From: Pseudomonadota bacterium
GTDB lineage: Bacteria; Pseudomonadota; Gammaproteobacteria; Burkholderiales; Rhodocyclaceae
Reading direction: 5' to 3'
Assembly: GCA_018241665.1 (NCBI GenBank)
Contig: JAFEDK010000019.1
Coordinates: 325,842 to 389,841 of the forward strand
DNA length: 64,000 nucleotides
The notes under the pieces are model-generated. The model did no database searches, was not told where the DNA came from, and was given only the letters and a program-made list of their open reading frames with translations. The translations under genes were made by a program, and so were the position numbers. Shown here one piece after another: positions 16,787 through 27,361 of this stretch. The first letter of the stretch is position 1. The number at the start of each line of letters is the position of its first letter.

Positions 16787-17398
16787 ATGTTCTCCGGAAT
16801 CGTTGCCGCTACCGGCCGCATCCTGAGCGTGTCGCCCCTTGAAGACGGCGTTCGCCTCGCCGTGGACGTCGGCACCCTCGACTTGGACGACGTCCAGCTC
16901 GGCGACAGCATCGCCAACAACGGCGTGTGCCTCACGGTGATTGCCCAAGAAGGCAAGACCGTCCACTTCGACGTGTCCCGCGAAACTCTCAACTGTACGG
17001 TCGGCCTCGCCGAGCCCGGCGAAGTGAACCTCGAAAAAGCCCTGCGCCTGGCTGACCGCCTCGGCGGCCACCTGGTCACCGGCCACGTGGACGGCATCGG
17101 CGAAGTGGTCAAATTCGCGCCGATCGGCGAGAGCCACGAACTGGTCATCCGCGCCCCGGCCGCCCTCGCCGGCTACATCGCCAAGAAGGGCTCGGTGACG
17201 ATCGACGGCGTGAGCCTGACGGTGAACCGCGTCGAAGGTCGCGAATTCTCGATCAATCTGATTCCGCACACCGTACAGGTCACCACCCTCAAGCGCCTCA
17301 CCGCCGGCAGCACCGTGAACCTGGAAATCGACCTCATCGCCCGCTACGTGGAGCGCATGCAGGCCTGGCGCAACAGCGACGAAGGAGCTTCCGCATGA
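16787..17398 (+). CDS. ribE: Riboflavin synthase, alpha subunit
   Basis: A 203-residue protein of the size of riboflavin synthase. It dismutates two 6,7-dimethyl-8-ribityllumazine molecules to riboflavin and the pyrimidinedione. Two internally repeated lumazine-binding barrels begin with MFSGIVAATGRI and about residue 97 (GHLVTGHVDGIGEV). Conserved segments include SIANNGVCLTV and SVTIDGVSLTVN. It opens a tightly packed operon (ribE-ribBX-ribH-nusB-thiL-pgpA-cinA) and overlaps ribBX by 4 bases. No complete FMN riboswitch is visible upstream. The gene is called ribC in E. coli nomenclature. Confidence 0.95.
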   Translation: MFSGIVAATGRILSVSPLEDGVRLAVDVGTLDLDDVQLGDSIANNGVCLTVIAQEGKTVHFDVSRETLNCTVGLAEPGEVNLEKALRLADRLGGHLVTGHVDGIGEVVKFAPIGESHELVIRAPAALAGYIAKKGSVTIDGVSLTVNRVEGREFSINLIPHTVQVTTLKRLTAGSTVNLEIDLIARYVERMQAWRNSDEGASA

Positions 17399-18495
17399 GC
17401 GCACTGGCCCCCATTCAAGACATCATCGCCGACATCAAGGCCGGCAAGATGGTCATCCTCGTGGACGAGGAAGACCGCGAGAACGAAGGCGACATCGTCA
17501 TCGCCGCCGAGTACATCACGCCGGAAGCCATCAACTTCATGGCCAAGCATGCCCGCGGCCTGATCTGCCTGACGCTGACCGAAGCGCGCTGCCGCCAGCT
17601 GGGCATCAACCACATGGCGCGGGACAACCGCAGCCAGTTCAGCACCGCCTTCACGGTGTCGATCGAGGCCGCCGAGGGCGTCACCACCGGCATCTCCGCC
17701 GCCGACCGGGCACGCACCGTGCAGGCCGCCGTGGCCCGCCATGCCAAGTCCACCGACATCGTGCAGCCGGGCCATATCTTCCCGATCATGGCCAAGCCGG
17801 GCGGCGTGCTGATCCGCGCCGGCCACACCGAGGCCGGCTGCGACCTGGCCGCCATCGCCGGCCTGGAGCCGGCGTCGGTGATCTGCGAGATCATGAACGA
17901 CGATGGCACCATGGCCCGCCTGCCCGAGCTGATCGAGTTCGCCAAAGAGCACGGTCTGAAGATCGGCGCGATCCGTGACCTCATCGAGTACCGCGCCCGC
18001 ACCGAGAAGCTGATCGAGAAGGTCAGCGAGAAGACCGTCGCCACCGCCCACGGGCCGTTCCGCCTGTGCGCCTTCGAGGACAAAACCTCCGGCGACGTCC
18101 ATCTGGCGATGGTGTATGGCGACATCTGCGCAGACGTCGAAACCCTCGTCCGCGTTCATGAACCGGTGTCGGTGCTGGACTTCCTCGACACCACCAGCGG
18201 CCGCCACAGCTTCCCGGTGGACGCCGCCCTCAAGCGCATCACCGAACACGGCAACGGCGTGATCGTGCTGCTGTACCGCCCGCAGAGCGGCCAGGACCTC
18301 CTCGCCCAGCTGTCCGGCGATCCGGCTGCCGCCAAGCCGGCCCAGAAGTGGGACCCGCGCCTGTTCGGCATCGGCGCCCAGATCCTGCGCGAACTCAAGG
18401 TCGGCAAGATGAAACTGCTGGCCAGCCCGCGCAAGATCCCGAGCATGGCCGGTTTCGGCCTGACCGTCGTCGGCCACGTCGCGCCCGAAGCCTGA
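17395..18495 (+). CDS. ribBX: 3,4-dihydroxy-2-butanone-4-phosphate synthase with degenerate GTP cyclohydrolase II-like domain
   Basis: A 366-residue fusion. The N-terminal RibB domain (about 1-205) is intact: [12 protein letters not shown] near residue 22-33, GLICLTL, and [11 protein letters not shown] near 142-152. It converts ribulose 5-phosphate to the four-carbon riboflavin precursor. The C-terminal part (about 210-366) resembles GTP cyclohydrolase II, but the zinc-binding cysteines and the DCG active-site segment are missing: the expected VRVHSEC...RCDCG region reads [20 protein letters not shown]. This is the RibBX arrangement described in many proteobacteria, so a true ribA is expected elsewhere in the genome. 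It overlaps ribE by ATGA. Confidence 0.9.
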   Translation: MSALAPIQDIIADIKAGKMVILVDEEDRENEGDIVIAAEYITPEAINFMAKHARGLICLTLTEARCRQLGINHMARDNRSQFSTAFTVSIEAAEGVTTGISAADRARTVQAAVARHAKSTDIVQPGHIFPIMAKPGGVLIRAGHTEAGCDLAAIAGLEPASVICEIMNDDGTMARLPELIEFAKEHGLKIGAIRDLIEYRARTEKLIEKVSEKTVATAHGPFRLCAFEDKTSGDVHLAMVYGDICADVETLVRVHEPVSVLDFLDTTSGRHSFPVDAALKRITEHGNGVIVLLYRPQSGQDLLAQLSGDPAAAKPAQKWDPRLFGIGAQILRELKVGKMKLLASPRKIPSMAGFGLTVVGHVAPEA

Positions 18496-18532
18496 GCCCA
18501 CCGGCCCACGAATCCTCCTTTCAGGTAAATCC

Positions 18533-19003
18533 ATGCCCCGTTACGACAACATCCCCGAAATCGCCCCGAACCTCGACGGCCAGGGTCTCCGCGTCGGCAT
18601 CGTCATGTGCCGCTTCAACATCGACGTCTGCGAAGGCCTGCTGTCTTCCTGCACCGCCGAGTTGCTGCGCCTTGGCGTCGCCCCTGACGCGATCACCATC
18701 GCCACCGTGCCCGGCGCCCTCGAAGCCCCGCTGACCCTGCAGGTCATGGCCAAGAGCGGCCGCTACGACGCGCTGGTGGCCCTCGGCGCGGTGATCCGCG
18801 GCGAGACCTACCACTTCGAACTGGTCTCCAACGAACAGGGCGCCGGCCTCACCCGCGTCACCCTGGACACCGGCGTGCCCATCGCCAACGGCATCCTCAC
18901 CACCGAGGACGACGACCAGGCGCTGGCCCGCATGCAGGTGAAGGGTGCCGACTGCGCCCAGGCCGCCGTCGAGATGGCCCGTCTGCTGAAAGCCCTGGCA
19001 TGA
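18533..19003 (+). CDS. ribH: 6,7-dimethyl-8-ribityllumazine synthase
   Basis: A 156-residue lumazine synthase that condenses the ribB product with the ribityl-aminopyrimidine. Family landmarks are [10 protein letters not shown] (substrate Phe/Trp position), VPGALEAPL, and [14 protein letters not shown] with the catalytic His. Start ATG 18533 follows a TTTCAGGTAAATCC leader. It overlaps nusB by 4 bases (ATGA), the usual ribH-nusB coupling. Confidence 0.95.
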   Translation: MPRYDNIPEIAPNLDGQGLRVGIVMCRFNIDVCEGLLSSCTAELLRLGVAPDAITIATVPGALEAPLTLQVMAKSGRYDALVALGAVIRGETYHFELVSNEQGAGLTRVTLDTGVPIANGILTTEDDDQALARMQVKGADCAQAAVEMARLLKALA

Positions 19004-19479
19004 ACACCCCCAACAAGTCCCCCCGCCGCCGCGCCCGCGAATTCGCGCTGCAAGGCATCTACCAGTGGCTGCTGAGCCAGTCCTCCCTGACCGCCATCGA
19101 AAGCCAGATGGGCGAAGTCGGCGGCTTCGACAAGTGCGACCGCGACCTCTTCCTGGGCCTCTTGCGCGGCACCATCGGCAATGCGCCCGATCTGCAGGTG
19201 GCCTTCGCGCCCTACATCGAGCGCCCCCTCAACGAGCTATCGCCGATCGAGCGCGGCATCCTGCTGATGGCCACCTTCGAGCTGGTGCATCGCCCGGAAA
19301 CGCCGTACCGCGTAATCATCAACGAGGCCATCGAGCTGGCCAAGGGCTACGGCGGCACCGACGGCCACAAGTTCGTCAATGGCGTGCTCGACAAGCTCGC
19401 CGCCCGCGTGCGGGCCGACGAGGTGGAAGCCAACGCCCAGCAGCGTCGCGCGCCCCGCAACAAAGACCAGTCGAACTGA
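19000..19479 (+). CDS. nusB: Transcription antitermination factor NusB
   Basis: A 159-residue NusB, slightly longer than the E. coli protein because of a charged C-terminal tail (about 143-159). Conserved features are [15 protein letters not shown] at the start, [13 protein letters not shown] near residue 85, [13 protein letters not shown] near 107, and a final [11 protein letters not shown] helix. It binds boxA RNA with NusE and promotes rRNA transcription. It lies within the riboflavin operon, translationally coupled to ribH. Confidence 0.95.
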   Translation: MNTPNKSPRRRAREFALQGIYQWLLSQSSLTAIESQMGEVGGFDKCDRDLFLGLLRGTIGNAPDLQVAFAPYIERPLNELSPIERGILLMATFELVHRPETPYRVIINEAIELAKGYGGTDGHKFVNGVLDKLAARVRADEVEANAQQRRAPRNKDQSN

Positions 19480-19510
19480 TCCGGCCCCGCCGCCGGACCG
19501 TCCCTGCGCG

Positions 19511-20479
19511 ATGCCTTCCGAATTCGCCCTGATCCGCCGGCACTTCACCCGTCCCGCCCGCCACACCGACCTGGCGGTGGGCGACGACGCGGCGCTGATC
19601 CGGCCCCGGGCCGGCATGCAGCTGGCCATCTCCACCGACATGCTGGTGGCCGGCACGCATTTCTTCGCCGACACCGATCCGGAAGACCTGGGCTGGAAGA
19701 CCCTCGCGGTGAATGTCTCCGACATCGCCGCGATGGGTGCCGAGCCGCGCTGGGTGGTCCTCGCGGCCTGCCTGCCGCACGCGGACGAAGCCTGGATAGA
19801 GGCCTTCGCCCGCGGTTTCTTCGCCTGCTGTGAGACCTTCGGCATCGACGCGATCGGCGGCGACACCACGCGCGGGCCCCTCAACCTGTGTCCGACCATC
19901 TTCGGTGAAGTCCCGACCGGCACCGCGATCACCCGCTCCGGCGCCCGTCCCGGTGACGACTTGTGGGTATCCGGCGCGCCGGGCCGCGCGGCCCTCGGCC
20001 TGGCCGAACTGCGCGGTGAGATCCAAATCGCCGCGACCTGCCGCGACGACTGCCTGGCCGCACTGCAGCGGCCACAACCCCGGGTCGCCCTCGGCCTGGC
20101 CCTGCGCGGGCTCGCCAGCGCAATGCTGGACGTCTCCGACGGCCTGTTCGGCGACCTGAGCCACATCCTCGAGCTGTCCGGCGTCGGCGCCGAGATCGAC
20201 GAGGCAGCGCTGCCCCTGGCTGCACTGACCGCCGCCTGCGGCGACGCAACGCGGGCCTTCGCCGCCTGTACCGCCGGCGGTGACGACTACGAACTACTGT
20301 TCACCGCGCCGGCCGAGCGCCGTGACGACATCGAGGCCATTTCGCAAAGTTTGCAGTTGCCGCTGCACCGCATCGGCCACATCACCGCGCAGGCCGAACA
20401 ACTCTCGCTGCGCACCCGCAACGGCCAGTTGCGACCGGCGCAGGCCAGCGGCTACGACCACTTTGGCCGCAGCGCATGA
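19511..20479 (+). CDS. thiL: Thiamine-monophosphate kinase
   Basis: A 322-residue ThiL, which phosphorylates thiamine monophosphate to the pyrophosphate cofactor. The N-terminal GDDAALI metal/ATP site, STDMLVAGTHFF, WKTLAVNVSDIAAMGAEP and IGGDTTRG are all present. SDGLFGDL and GGDDYELLF follow near residues 212 and 255. The start at 19511 leaves 31 bases after nusB; a 4-base overlap links it to pgpA. Confidence 0.95.
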   Translation: MPSEFALIRRHFTRPARHTDLAVGDDAALIRPRAGMQLAISTDMLVAGTHFFADTDPEDLGWKTLAVNVSDIAAMGAEPRWVVLAACLPHADEAWIEAFARGFFACCETFGIDAIGGDTTRGPLNLCPTIFGEVPTGTAITRSGARPGDDLWVSGAPGRAALGLAELRGEIQIAATCRDDCLAALQRPQPRVALGLALRGLASAMLDVSDGLFGDLSHILELSGVGAEIDEAALPLAALTAACGDATRAFAACTAGGDDYELLFTAPAERRDDIEAISQSLQLPLHRIGHITAQAEQLSLRTRNGQLRPAQASGYDHFGRSA

Positions 20480-20955
20480 AGCCCACGCCGCGCTTCCTGG
20501 TTTCCGACCCGGCCCATTTCGTCGCCCTCGGCTTCGGCTCCGGCCTGGCCCCGAAGGCTCCCGGCACCTTCGGCACGCTGGCCGGCTGGGCGCTGTTCCC
20601 CTTCGTGTCGGCGCCGCTGTCCGACGGGATGTTTGCCGCACTGCTGGTGGCCTGCTTCCTGTTCGGCGTGCTGGCCTGCGAACGCACCGGCCGGGCCCTC
20701 GGCGTGGCCGACCACGGCAGCATCGTGTGGGACGAGATCGTCGCGATCTGGCTGGTGCTGTGGCTGACCCCTGCCACGCTGGCCTGGCAGGCCGCCGCCT
20801 TCGTGACCTTCCGCTTTTTCGACATCGTCAAGCCGCCGCCGATCCGCTGGGTGGACGAACGCACCCGCGGTGGCTTCGGCGTGATGCTCGACGACCTGCT
20901 GGCCGCCGGCTATTCCCTGCTGGTGCTGGCCATCCTGATGAGGATCACCGGCTGA
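20476..20955 (+). CDS. pgpA: Phosphatidylglycerophosphatase A
   Basis: A 159-residue inner-membrane enzyme that dephosphorylates phosphatidylglycerol phosphate. It has about four hydrophobic segments. The conserved motifs are FGSGLAPKAPGTFGT near residue 20-34, DHGSIVWDEIVAIW near 79-92, and RFFDIVKPPPIRW near 116-128. It overlaps thiL by ATGA and cinA by one base (TGATG). Confidence 0.95.
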   Translation: MKPTPRFLVSDPAHFVALGFGSGLAPKAPGTFGTLAGWALFPFVSAPLSDGMFAALLVACFLFGVLACERTGRALGVADHGSIVWDEIVAIWLVLWLTPATLAWQAAAFVTFRFFDIVKPPPIRWVDERTRGGFGVMLDDLLAAGYSLLVLAILMRITG

Positions 20956-21440
20956 TGGACGCTCAACTGGAAACCCTGTCCCGCCTCGTCGGCGAGCGTC
21001 TGCAGGCCAAGGGCTGGCGGCTGGCCAGCGCCGAATCGTGCACCGGCGGCTGGGTCGCCGAAGTGGTCACCGCCACGGCCGGCAGTTCGGCCTGGTTCGA
21101 CTGCGGCTTCATCACCTACTCCAACGACGCCAAGTGCGCGCTGCTCGGCGTCTCACCGATGACCTTGGCGCGCTACGGCGCGGTCAGCGAACAGACTACC
21201 GCGGCGATGGCCAGCGGCACGCTGGAACGCGCCGAGGCCGACCTGGCCCTGTCGATCTCGGGCATCGCCGGCCCCACCGGCGGCTCGCCGGATAAACCCG
21301 TCGGCACCGTCTGTTTCGGCTGGATCCGCAGCGGCGAGGCGGCCCAGACCGCCACCTGCCAATTCGACGGCGACCGGGAAGCGGTGCGCCGCCAGGCCGT
21401 CGTGTTCGCCCTCGAAGAACTGCTCCGCCGCTACCACTGA
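20955..21440 (+). CDS. pncC: CinA-family nicotinamide-nucleotide amidohydrolase
   Basis: A 161-residue stand-alone CinA C-terminal domain. It deamidates nicotinamide mononucleotide in NAD salvage. The family signature is ASAESCTGGWVAE near residue 25-37, with TYSNDAKCALLGV and SISGIAGPTGGSPDKPVGTV further on. No N-terminal COG1058 domain is present, as in E. coli PncC/YgaD. Last gene of the riboflavin operon, immediately upstream of recA, as in many proteobacteria. Confidence 0.93.
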   Translation: MDAQLETLSRLVGERLQAKGWRLASAESCTGGWVAEVVTATAGSSAWFDCGFITYSNDAKCALLGVSPMTLARYGAVSEQTTAAMASGTLERAEADLALSISGIAGPTGGSPDKPVGTVCFGWIRSGEAAQTATCQFDGDREAVRRQAVVFALEELLRRYH

Positions 21441-21535
21441 ACAACTCCGGCACAACCGGCCGAAGGCTTCCAAAAAGCCCATCGACATAAATGTTGCCAG
21501 GATGTTCAGCAATTTCGCTGGACGCCCGCCACTGA

Positions 21536-21551
21536 CTGTATAAAATACCAG
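21536..21551 (+). promoter_or_regulatory. LexA (SOS) box of recA
   Basis: CTGTATAAAATACCAG fits the CTG-N10-CAG LexA consensus. It contains a -10-like TATAAA and lies 106 bases upstream of the recA start. This implies SOS control of recA. Confidence 0.8.
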
Positions 21552-21657
21552 CATCGCCACATACCTCGTGGCGAAAATTTGCTGCGGCACCTGCGTCCAC
21601 TCCTACGCAAACTCTGTGCCATAATCTCCAAAACCCTTATCACAAGGATCAAGACAA

Positions 21658-22689
<1,032 letters not shown>

Positions 22690-22714
22690 CGAAGCGGACA
22701 CGGACAGCACGCCG

Positions 22715-23164
22715 ATGGCCGCAAGCCTGCATGAGCGCGCGCTGCGCTGCCTGGCCCAGCGAGAACACTCCCGCACGGAGTTGGCGCGCAAGCTCGGCGC
22801 GCTCGGCAGCCCCGAGGAGGTCGATGCCGAGCTCGACCGTCTCGTGGACCTTGGCCTGCTGTCCGACGCCCGTTTCGCCGATGCCTATGTGCGTGCCAAG
22901 GCCAGCCGCTTCGGCGCCGCCCGCCTGAAGCTGGAACTGAGCCGCCGCGGCGTGTCTGCCGAACTGATCGGCGATGCGATCGAGGAGAACACAACCGATA
23001 CCGAACTCGACCGTGCGCGTGACATCCACCGCCGAAAGTTCTCCACGCCGCCCGCAGACGCGCGAGAATGGGCACGGCAGGCGAGATTCCTTCAAGGTCG
23101 CGGCTTTTCCACCGAAATCATTCGTAGAGTCCTGAAAGAACAACCCGGCGATGAGCCTGCTTAA
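22715..23164 (+). CDS. recX: Recombination regulator RecX
   Basis: A 149-residue RecX, a three-helix-repeat protein that caps and restrains RecA filaments. [15 protein letters not shown] at the N-terminus, [17 protein letters not shown] near residue 45, and a C-terminal [16 protein letters not shown] are characteristic. It follows recA by 25 bases and its 3' end overlaps lptB by 14 bases, so recX and lptB are translationally linked. Confidence 0.93.
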   Translation: MAASLHERALRCLAQREHSRTELARKLGALGSPEEVDAELDRLVDLGLLSDARFADAYVRAKASRFGAARLKLELSRRGVSAELIGDAIEENTTDTELDRARDIHRRKFSTPPADAREWARQARFLQGRGFSTEIIRRVLKEQPGDEPA

Positions 23165-23873
23165 AGTCAGCAACCTGCGCAAGAAGTACAAGGCCCGCAC
23201 GGTCGTTCACGACGTTTCCTTCAACGTCGGCAGCGGCGAGGTGGTGGGCTTGCTCGGCCCCAACGGTGCTGGCAAGACCACCTGCTTCTACATGATCGTC
23301 GGCCTGGTGGCCGCCGACGGCGGCGAGATCACCCTCGACGACGAAGTGCTGACCCATCGCCCGATCCACCAGCGTGCGCGCCTCGGCCTGTCCTACCTGC
23401 CGCAGGAGATGAGCGTCTTCCGCAAGCTGACGGTGGCCGAGAACATCCAGGCCGTGCTCGAGTTGCAGAGCCTTTCCAAGGCGCAGATCGCCGCCCGCCT
23501 CGACGAACTGCTGAACGAACTGGGCATCGAGCACCTGCGCGACAGCACCGCCATTTCCCTGTCCGGCGGCGAGCGCCGCCGCTGTGAAATCGCCCGCGCA
23601 CTGGCCACCGACCCGCGCCTGATCCTGCTGGACGAACCCTTCGCCGGCGTTGATCCGATCGCCGTCATCGACATCCAGAAAATCATCCGCTTCCTGAAGG
23701 ACAAGGGGATCGGTGTGTTGATCACCGACCATAACGTCCGTGAAACCCTTGGCATCTGCGACCGTGCCTTCATCATCAACGCCGGCGAAGTGCTGGCCAG
23801 TGGCCGCCCGGACGAAATCGTTCATAACGAACAGGTCCGCCAGGTGTACCTTGGCGAGCACTTCAGGCTCTGA
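23151..23873 (+). CDS. lptB: LPS export ABC transporter ATP-binding protein LptB
   Basis: A 240-residue ATPase that powers LPS extraction with LptF/LptG. Walker [10 protein letters not shown] is near residues 36-44, followed by a Q-loop (YLPQEMSVF), the signature LSGGERRR, and Walker [14 protein letters not shown]. An H-loop ITDHNVRET completes it. It precedes rpoN by 15 bases, the conserved lptB-rpoN order. Unusually, the genes before it are recA-recX; lptC and lptA are not in this window. Confidence 0.95.
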   Translation: MSLLKVSNLRKKYKARTVVHDVSFNVGSGEVVGLLGPNGAGKTTCFYMIVGLVAADGGEITLDDEVLTHRPIHQRARLGLSYLPQEMSVFRKLTVAENIQAVLELQSLSKAQIAARLDELLNELGIEHLRDSTAISLSGGERRRCEIARALATDPRLILLDEPFAGVDPIAVIDIQKIIRFLKDKGIGVLITDHNVRETLGICDRAFIINAGEVLASGRPDEIVHNEQVRQVYLGEHFRL

Positions 23874-23888
23874 GGCCCGATACGACTC

Positions 23889-25349
23889 ATGAAGCCCAGC
23901 CTCCAGCTCAAACTCTCCCAGCATCTCGCGCTGACGCCCCAGTTGCAGCAGTCCATCAAACTGCTGCAGTTGTCGACCCTCGAACTCAACCAGGAGATCG
24001 AAAAGATCCTTCTGGAAAACCCCATGCTCGAACGGGAAGAGCCCGAGGGTGACCTCGGCTCGAGCCGCGTCGAGGCCCCCGGCCCGCTAGCGCCGGCCGG
24101 CAGCGAGGCAGCCCACGAACGCGAGCAGGAGCAATCCCGTGAGGCCGAGCGGGAACGCGAGCCGGATCACGATTTCGACAGTGGTGGCGAAGCCGGCGAA
24201 TGGGCGGCGGCTGGCAGCGGCGGACAGCGCGACGACGACGACGAGACCGACTTCCAGGAATTCCAGGCAGCCGTGCCATCCCTGCGCGACCACCTCGACG
24301 CCCAGGTCGCCCTCACCCCCCTGTCCGACCGTGACCGGGCGCTGGTACGCTTCCTGATCGAGGCCCTCGACGACGATGGCTACCTCAGCCAGGACCTGGC
24401 CGATCTGCTGCCGCTGCTCCCGCCCGAACTGGAAATCGAGCTCGACGACCTCAAGATCGCCCTGCGCCAGATCCAGAGCCTGGACCCGGCTGGCATTGGC
24501 GCCCAGGACGTGGGCCAGTGCCTGGCCCTGCAGCTGCACACCCTGCCCGCTGGCGAAGCCCGCGACCTGGCCATCGCCATCGTCAGCGAACATCTCGAAC
24601 TGCTGGCGGCCCGCGACTTCCTGAAGATCAAGCGCGCGCTACGCTGCAATGATGACACCCTGCGCGAGGCCCACGCCCTTATCCTCGGCCTCAACCCGCG
24701 TCCCGGCGCCCAGTTCTCCCAGGCCGACACCCGCTACGTGGTCCCCGACGTGGTGGTCCGCAAGCAGCGCAGCAACTGGGTCGTCAGCCTCAACCCGGAT
24801 GCGATGCCGCGCCTGCGCATCAACCAGCTGTACGCCCAGATCCTGCGCGACAACCGCGGCGCCAGCGGCTCCCTGTCGAGCCACCTGCAGGAAGCGCGCT
24901 GGCTGATCAAGAACGTGCAACAGCGTTTCGACACCATCCAGCGAGTTTCGCAAGCGATCGTTGACCGCCAGCGCCAGTTCTTCGATTATGGCGATGTGGC
25001 AATGCGTCCGCTTACCCTGCGGGAAATTGCCGAACAACTGGATCTACACGAATCCACCGTTTCGCGGGTAACCACCCAAAAGTACATGGCCACGCCGCGG
25101 GGCATTTTCGAATTCAAGTATTTTTTCGGCAGTCACGTCGCCACCGACAGCGGTGGGGCTGCTTCCTCGACGGCGATTCGGGCGCTGATTCGCCAGCTCG
25201 TGGGAGCGGAAGACAAGAAGAAACCCTTGTCCGACGCCAAGATTGCCGAGTTGTTGGGCCAGCAGGGTATCGTCGTGGCTCGTCGGACGATTGCAAAATA
25301 CCGCGAGTCCCTCGATATTCCGCCGGTCAGTCTGCGCAAAACCATCTGA
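23889..25349 (+). CDS. rpoN: RNA polymerase sigma-54 factor
   Basis: A 486-residue sigma54. The N-terminal Gln/Leu-rich region I (LKLSQHLALTPQLQQSIKLLQLS) is the activator-responsive part. An acidic variable region II (about 45-125) follows, then the core-binding region, a helix-turn-helix near 375-400, and the RpoN box ARRTIAKYR starting at residue 464. It directs transcription from -24/-12 promoters with AAA+ activators. Two such activators and two such promoters are found elsewhere in this window. hpf, ptsN and hprK follow, the classic Ntr-PTS neighbourhood. Confidence 0.97.
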   Translation: MKPSLQLKLSQHLALTPQLQQSIKLLQLSTLELNQEIEKILLENPMLEREEPEGDLGSSRVEAPGPLAPAGSEAAHEREQEQSREAEREREPDHDFDSGGEAGEWAAAGSGGQRDDDDETDFQEFQAAVPSLRDHLDAQVALTPLSDRDRALVRFLIEALDDDGYLSQDLADLLPLLPPELEIELDDLKIALRQIQSLDPAGIGAQDVGQCLALQLHTLPAGEARDLAIAIVSEHLELLAARDFLKIKRALRCNDDTLREAHALILGLNPRPGAQFSQADTRYVVPDVVVRKQRSNWVVSLNPDAMPRLRINQLYAQILRDNRGASGSLSSHLQEARWLIKNVQQRFDTIQRVSQAIVDRQRQFFDYGDVAMRPLTLREIAEQLDLHESTVSRVTTQKYMATPRGIFEFKYFFGSHVATDSGGAASSTAIRALIRQLVGAEDKKKPLSDAKIAELLGQQGIVVARRTIAKYRESLDIPPVSLRKTI

Positions 25350-25365
25350 CAGAAAGGTAGCAACC

Positions 25366-25689
25366 ATGAACCTCAACATCACGGGGCATCACGTCGAAGT
25401 TACGCCGGCCATCCGCGAGTACGTCACGACCAAGCTCGATCGCGTAATCCGCCACTTCGACAACGTCACCAGCGTCGGCGTGATCCTCTCGGTGGAAAAG
25501 CTGCGTCAGAAGGCCGAAGTCACCGTGCACGTGCGCGGCAAGGACATCTACGTCGAGAACGAAGATGCCGACATGTACGCAGCCATCGACGGGCTGATCG
25601 ACAAGCTCGACCGCCAGGTCCTGAAGTACAAGGACAAGACCAGCGACCATGGCCACGACTCCCTGAAGCAGCACCTCGCCGAGTCCTGA
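25366..25689 (+). CDS. hpf: Ribosome hibernation-promoting factor, short form
   Basis: A 107-residue short HPF/YfiA-family protein that binds the 30S decoding centre and promotes 100S formation in stationary phase. LNITGHHVEVTPAIREYV at the start and AEVTVHVRGKDIYVENED in the middle are diagnostic. There is no long C-terminal dimerisation domain. Sixteen bases after rpoN, with GAAAGG as ribosome binding site. Confidence 0.95.
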   Translation: MNLNITGHHVEVTPAIREYVTTKLDRVIRHFDNVTSVGVILSVEKLRQKAEVTVHVRGKDIYVENEDADMYAAIDGLIDKLDRQVLKYKDKTSDHGHDSLKQHLAES

Positions 25690-25848
25690 TTCCCGGCGCT
25701 AAGTAATACGCTTTTCCCCGGGACCGTTGTGGCTATAATGCGCCCCAATTGACACAACGGCCCCGGCGGCCCCCGCCTCCGGATCTTCCTGAATCGCCTT
25801 TCACCGGCAACCTGTGTCGGCCCGCTCCGCACACGGGAGAGTCCTCGC

Positions 25849-26334
25849 ATGAACCTCATCGCCAAACTTTTGCCGCCGACCAACGTGGTCGTCGGACTCG
25901 AGGCGAGCAGCAAGAAGCGCGCTTTCGAGCAAGCCGGCCTGCTGTTCGAGAACAACCACGGCATCGGCCGCAGCACCGTCTTCGACAGCCTGTTTGCCCG
26001 CGAGAAGCTCGGCTCCACCGGCCTTGGCCAGGGCATCGCCATTCCCCACGGTCGCATCAAGGGCCTCAAGGAAGCGCTGGGAGCCTTCATCCGCCTCGCC
26101 GACCCGGTCCCCTTCGACGCCCCCGACGGACGCCCCGTCTCGATGCTGTTCGTGCTGCTGGTTCCCGAGCAGGCGAACGAGCACCACCTGCAGCTGCTGT
26201 CCGAGCTGGCCCAGATGTTCAGCGACCGCAATTTCCGCGAACAACTGATGAGCGCAGCCGATGCACAGGCCGCCCATACCCTTTTCGCCCAATGGGGCAG
26301 CCATGCGTCAGACGACGGTCAGCCGGCTGTTTGA
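25849..26334 (+). CDS. ptsN: Nitrogen-PTS enzyme IIA (EIIA-Ntr)
   Basis: A 161-residue EIIA-Ntr with the phospho-accepting His67 in AIPHGR. It receives phosphate from NPr and regulates potassium, nitrogen and envelope functions. The 159-base gap after hpf contains a TATAAT at 25734-25739, so an internal promoter is likely. It overlaps hprK by 32 bases. Confidence 0.95.
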   Translation: MNLIAKLLPPTNVVVGLEASSKKRAFEQAGLLFENNHGIGRSTVFDSLFAREKLGSTGLGQGIAIPHGRIKGLKEALGAFIRLADPVPFDAPDGRPVSMLFVLLVPEQANEHHLQLLSELAQMFSDRNFREQLMSAADAQAAHTLFAQWGSHASDDGQPAV

Positions 26335-27238
26335 CGACAACCTGGAGCGCCTGCGGCTGCGCCACATCTGCGGCAGCCTGGCGACCCGCATTTCGGTCTC
26401 GGAAGACCGCATCTGGCCTGCCGACATGGTCGGCCACCTCAACCTGATCCACCCGGACCGCCTGCAGATCCTTGGCTCCTCCGAGCTCGCCTGGGCCCGC
26501 CGCCAGACCCGCGAGAAGGTCATCCACCACGTGCGGGAGATCCTCTCCTACGCCCCGCCGGCCCTCATCGTGGCCGACGACGAAGAGATCCCGAGCATCA
26601 TCCGCACCCTCTGCGCGAACGAGGACATCGCCCTCTTCGCCAGCCCCCTGCCCTCCGCCAACGTCATCGACCTGCTGCGCAATTACCTGTCGCGCCAGCT
26701 GGCCGAACGAGTCGCGCTGCACGGGGTACTGATGGACGTGCTGGGCCTCGGGGTGTTCATCACCGGCGACTCCGGGGCCGGCAAGTCGGAACTGGCGCTG
26801 GAGCTGATCTCCCGCGGCCACGGCCTCGTCGCCGACGACATCGTCGAGTTCTCCCGCATCGCCCCCACCGTGCTGGAAGGGCGCTGCCCGGAGCTGCTGC
26901 AGGACGTCATCGAGGTGCGCGGTCTCGGCATCCTCAACATCCGCACGATCTTCGGCGAGACCGCCTGCCGGCGGAAGATGAAACTCAAGCTGGTGGTTCA
27001 CCTGCAGCGCCGCCAACCGGGCCAGGAAGACCCCCTGCGCCTGACTTTGGATGGTGAGCAGCAGCCGATCCTCGGCGTACCGGTACGCCGTGTCGTGCTG
27101 CCGGTGGCCGCCGGCCGCAACCTGGCCGTACTACTCGAAGCCGCGGTTCGCTCAACGATCCTGCTGTTGCGCGGCATAGACTCCACCCAGGAATTCGTCG
27201 ACCGCCAGCGACGCGCAATGGAAGAAAGCGGCTTCTAG
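26303..27238 (+). CDS. hprK: HPr kinase/phosphorylase
   Basis: A 311-residue HprK that phosphorylates or dephosphorylates the regulatory Ser of HPr/NPr. The P-loop GDSGAGKS is at residues 155-162, followed by VADDIVEFSRI and the signature EVRGLGILNIRTIFG near 210-224. The start at 26303 is taken because homologues begin MxxxTVxxLFDDN and GGGG precedes it; the frame extends upstream inside ptsN. In betaproteobacteria rapZ often follows; here it does not. Confidence 0.95.
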   Translation: MRQTTVSRLFDDNLERLRLRHICGSLATRISVSEDRIWPADMVGHLNLIHPDRLQILGSSELAWARRQTREKVIHHVREILSYAPPALIVADDEEIPSIIRTLCANEDIALFASPLPSANVIDLLRNYLSRQLAERVALHGVLMDVLGLGVFITGDSGAGKSELALELISRGHGLVADDIVEFSRIAPTVLEGRCPELLQDVIEVRGLGILNIRTIFGETACRRKMKLKLVVHLQRRQPGQEDPLRLTLDGEQQPILGVPVRRVVLPVAAGRNLAVLLEAAVRSTILLLRGIDSTQEFVDRQRRAMEESGF

Positions 27239-27361
27239 CCGCCACTGTCACATCCCGTCGCAAACAAAGCGCTGGCGCGCCTTTCCGCTGTCAACAGTTT
27301 GTCCCGCGGTGCGTTTATGATGCATGCGCAGTACCGACAAATCGTCCCTACGAGGAGTGGC

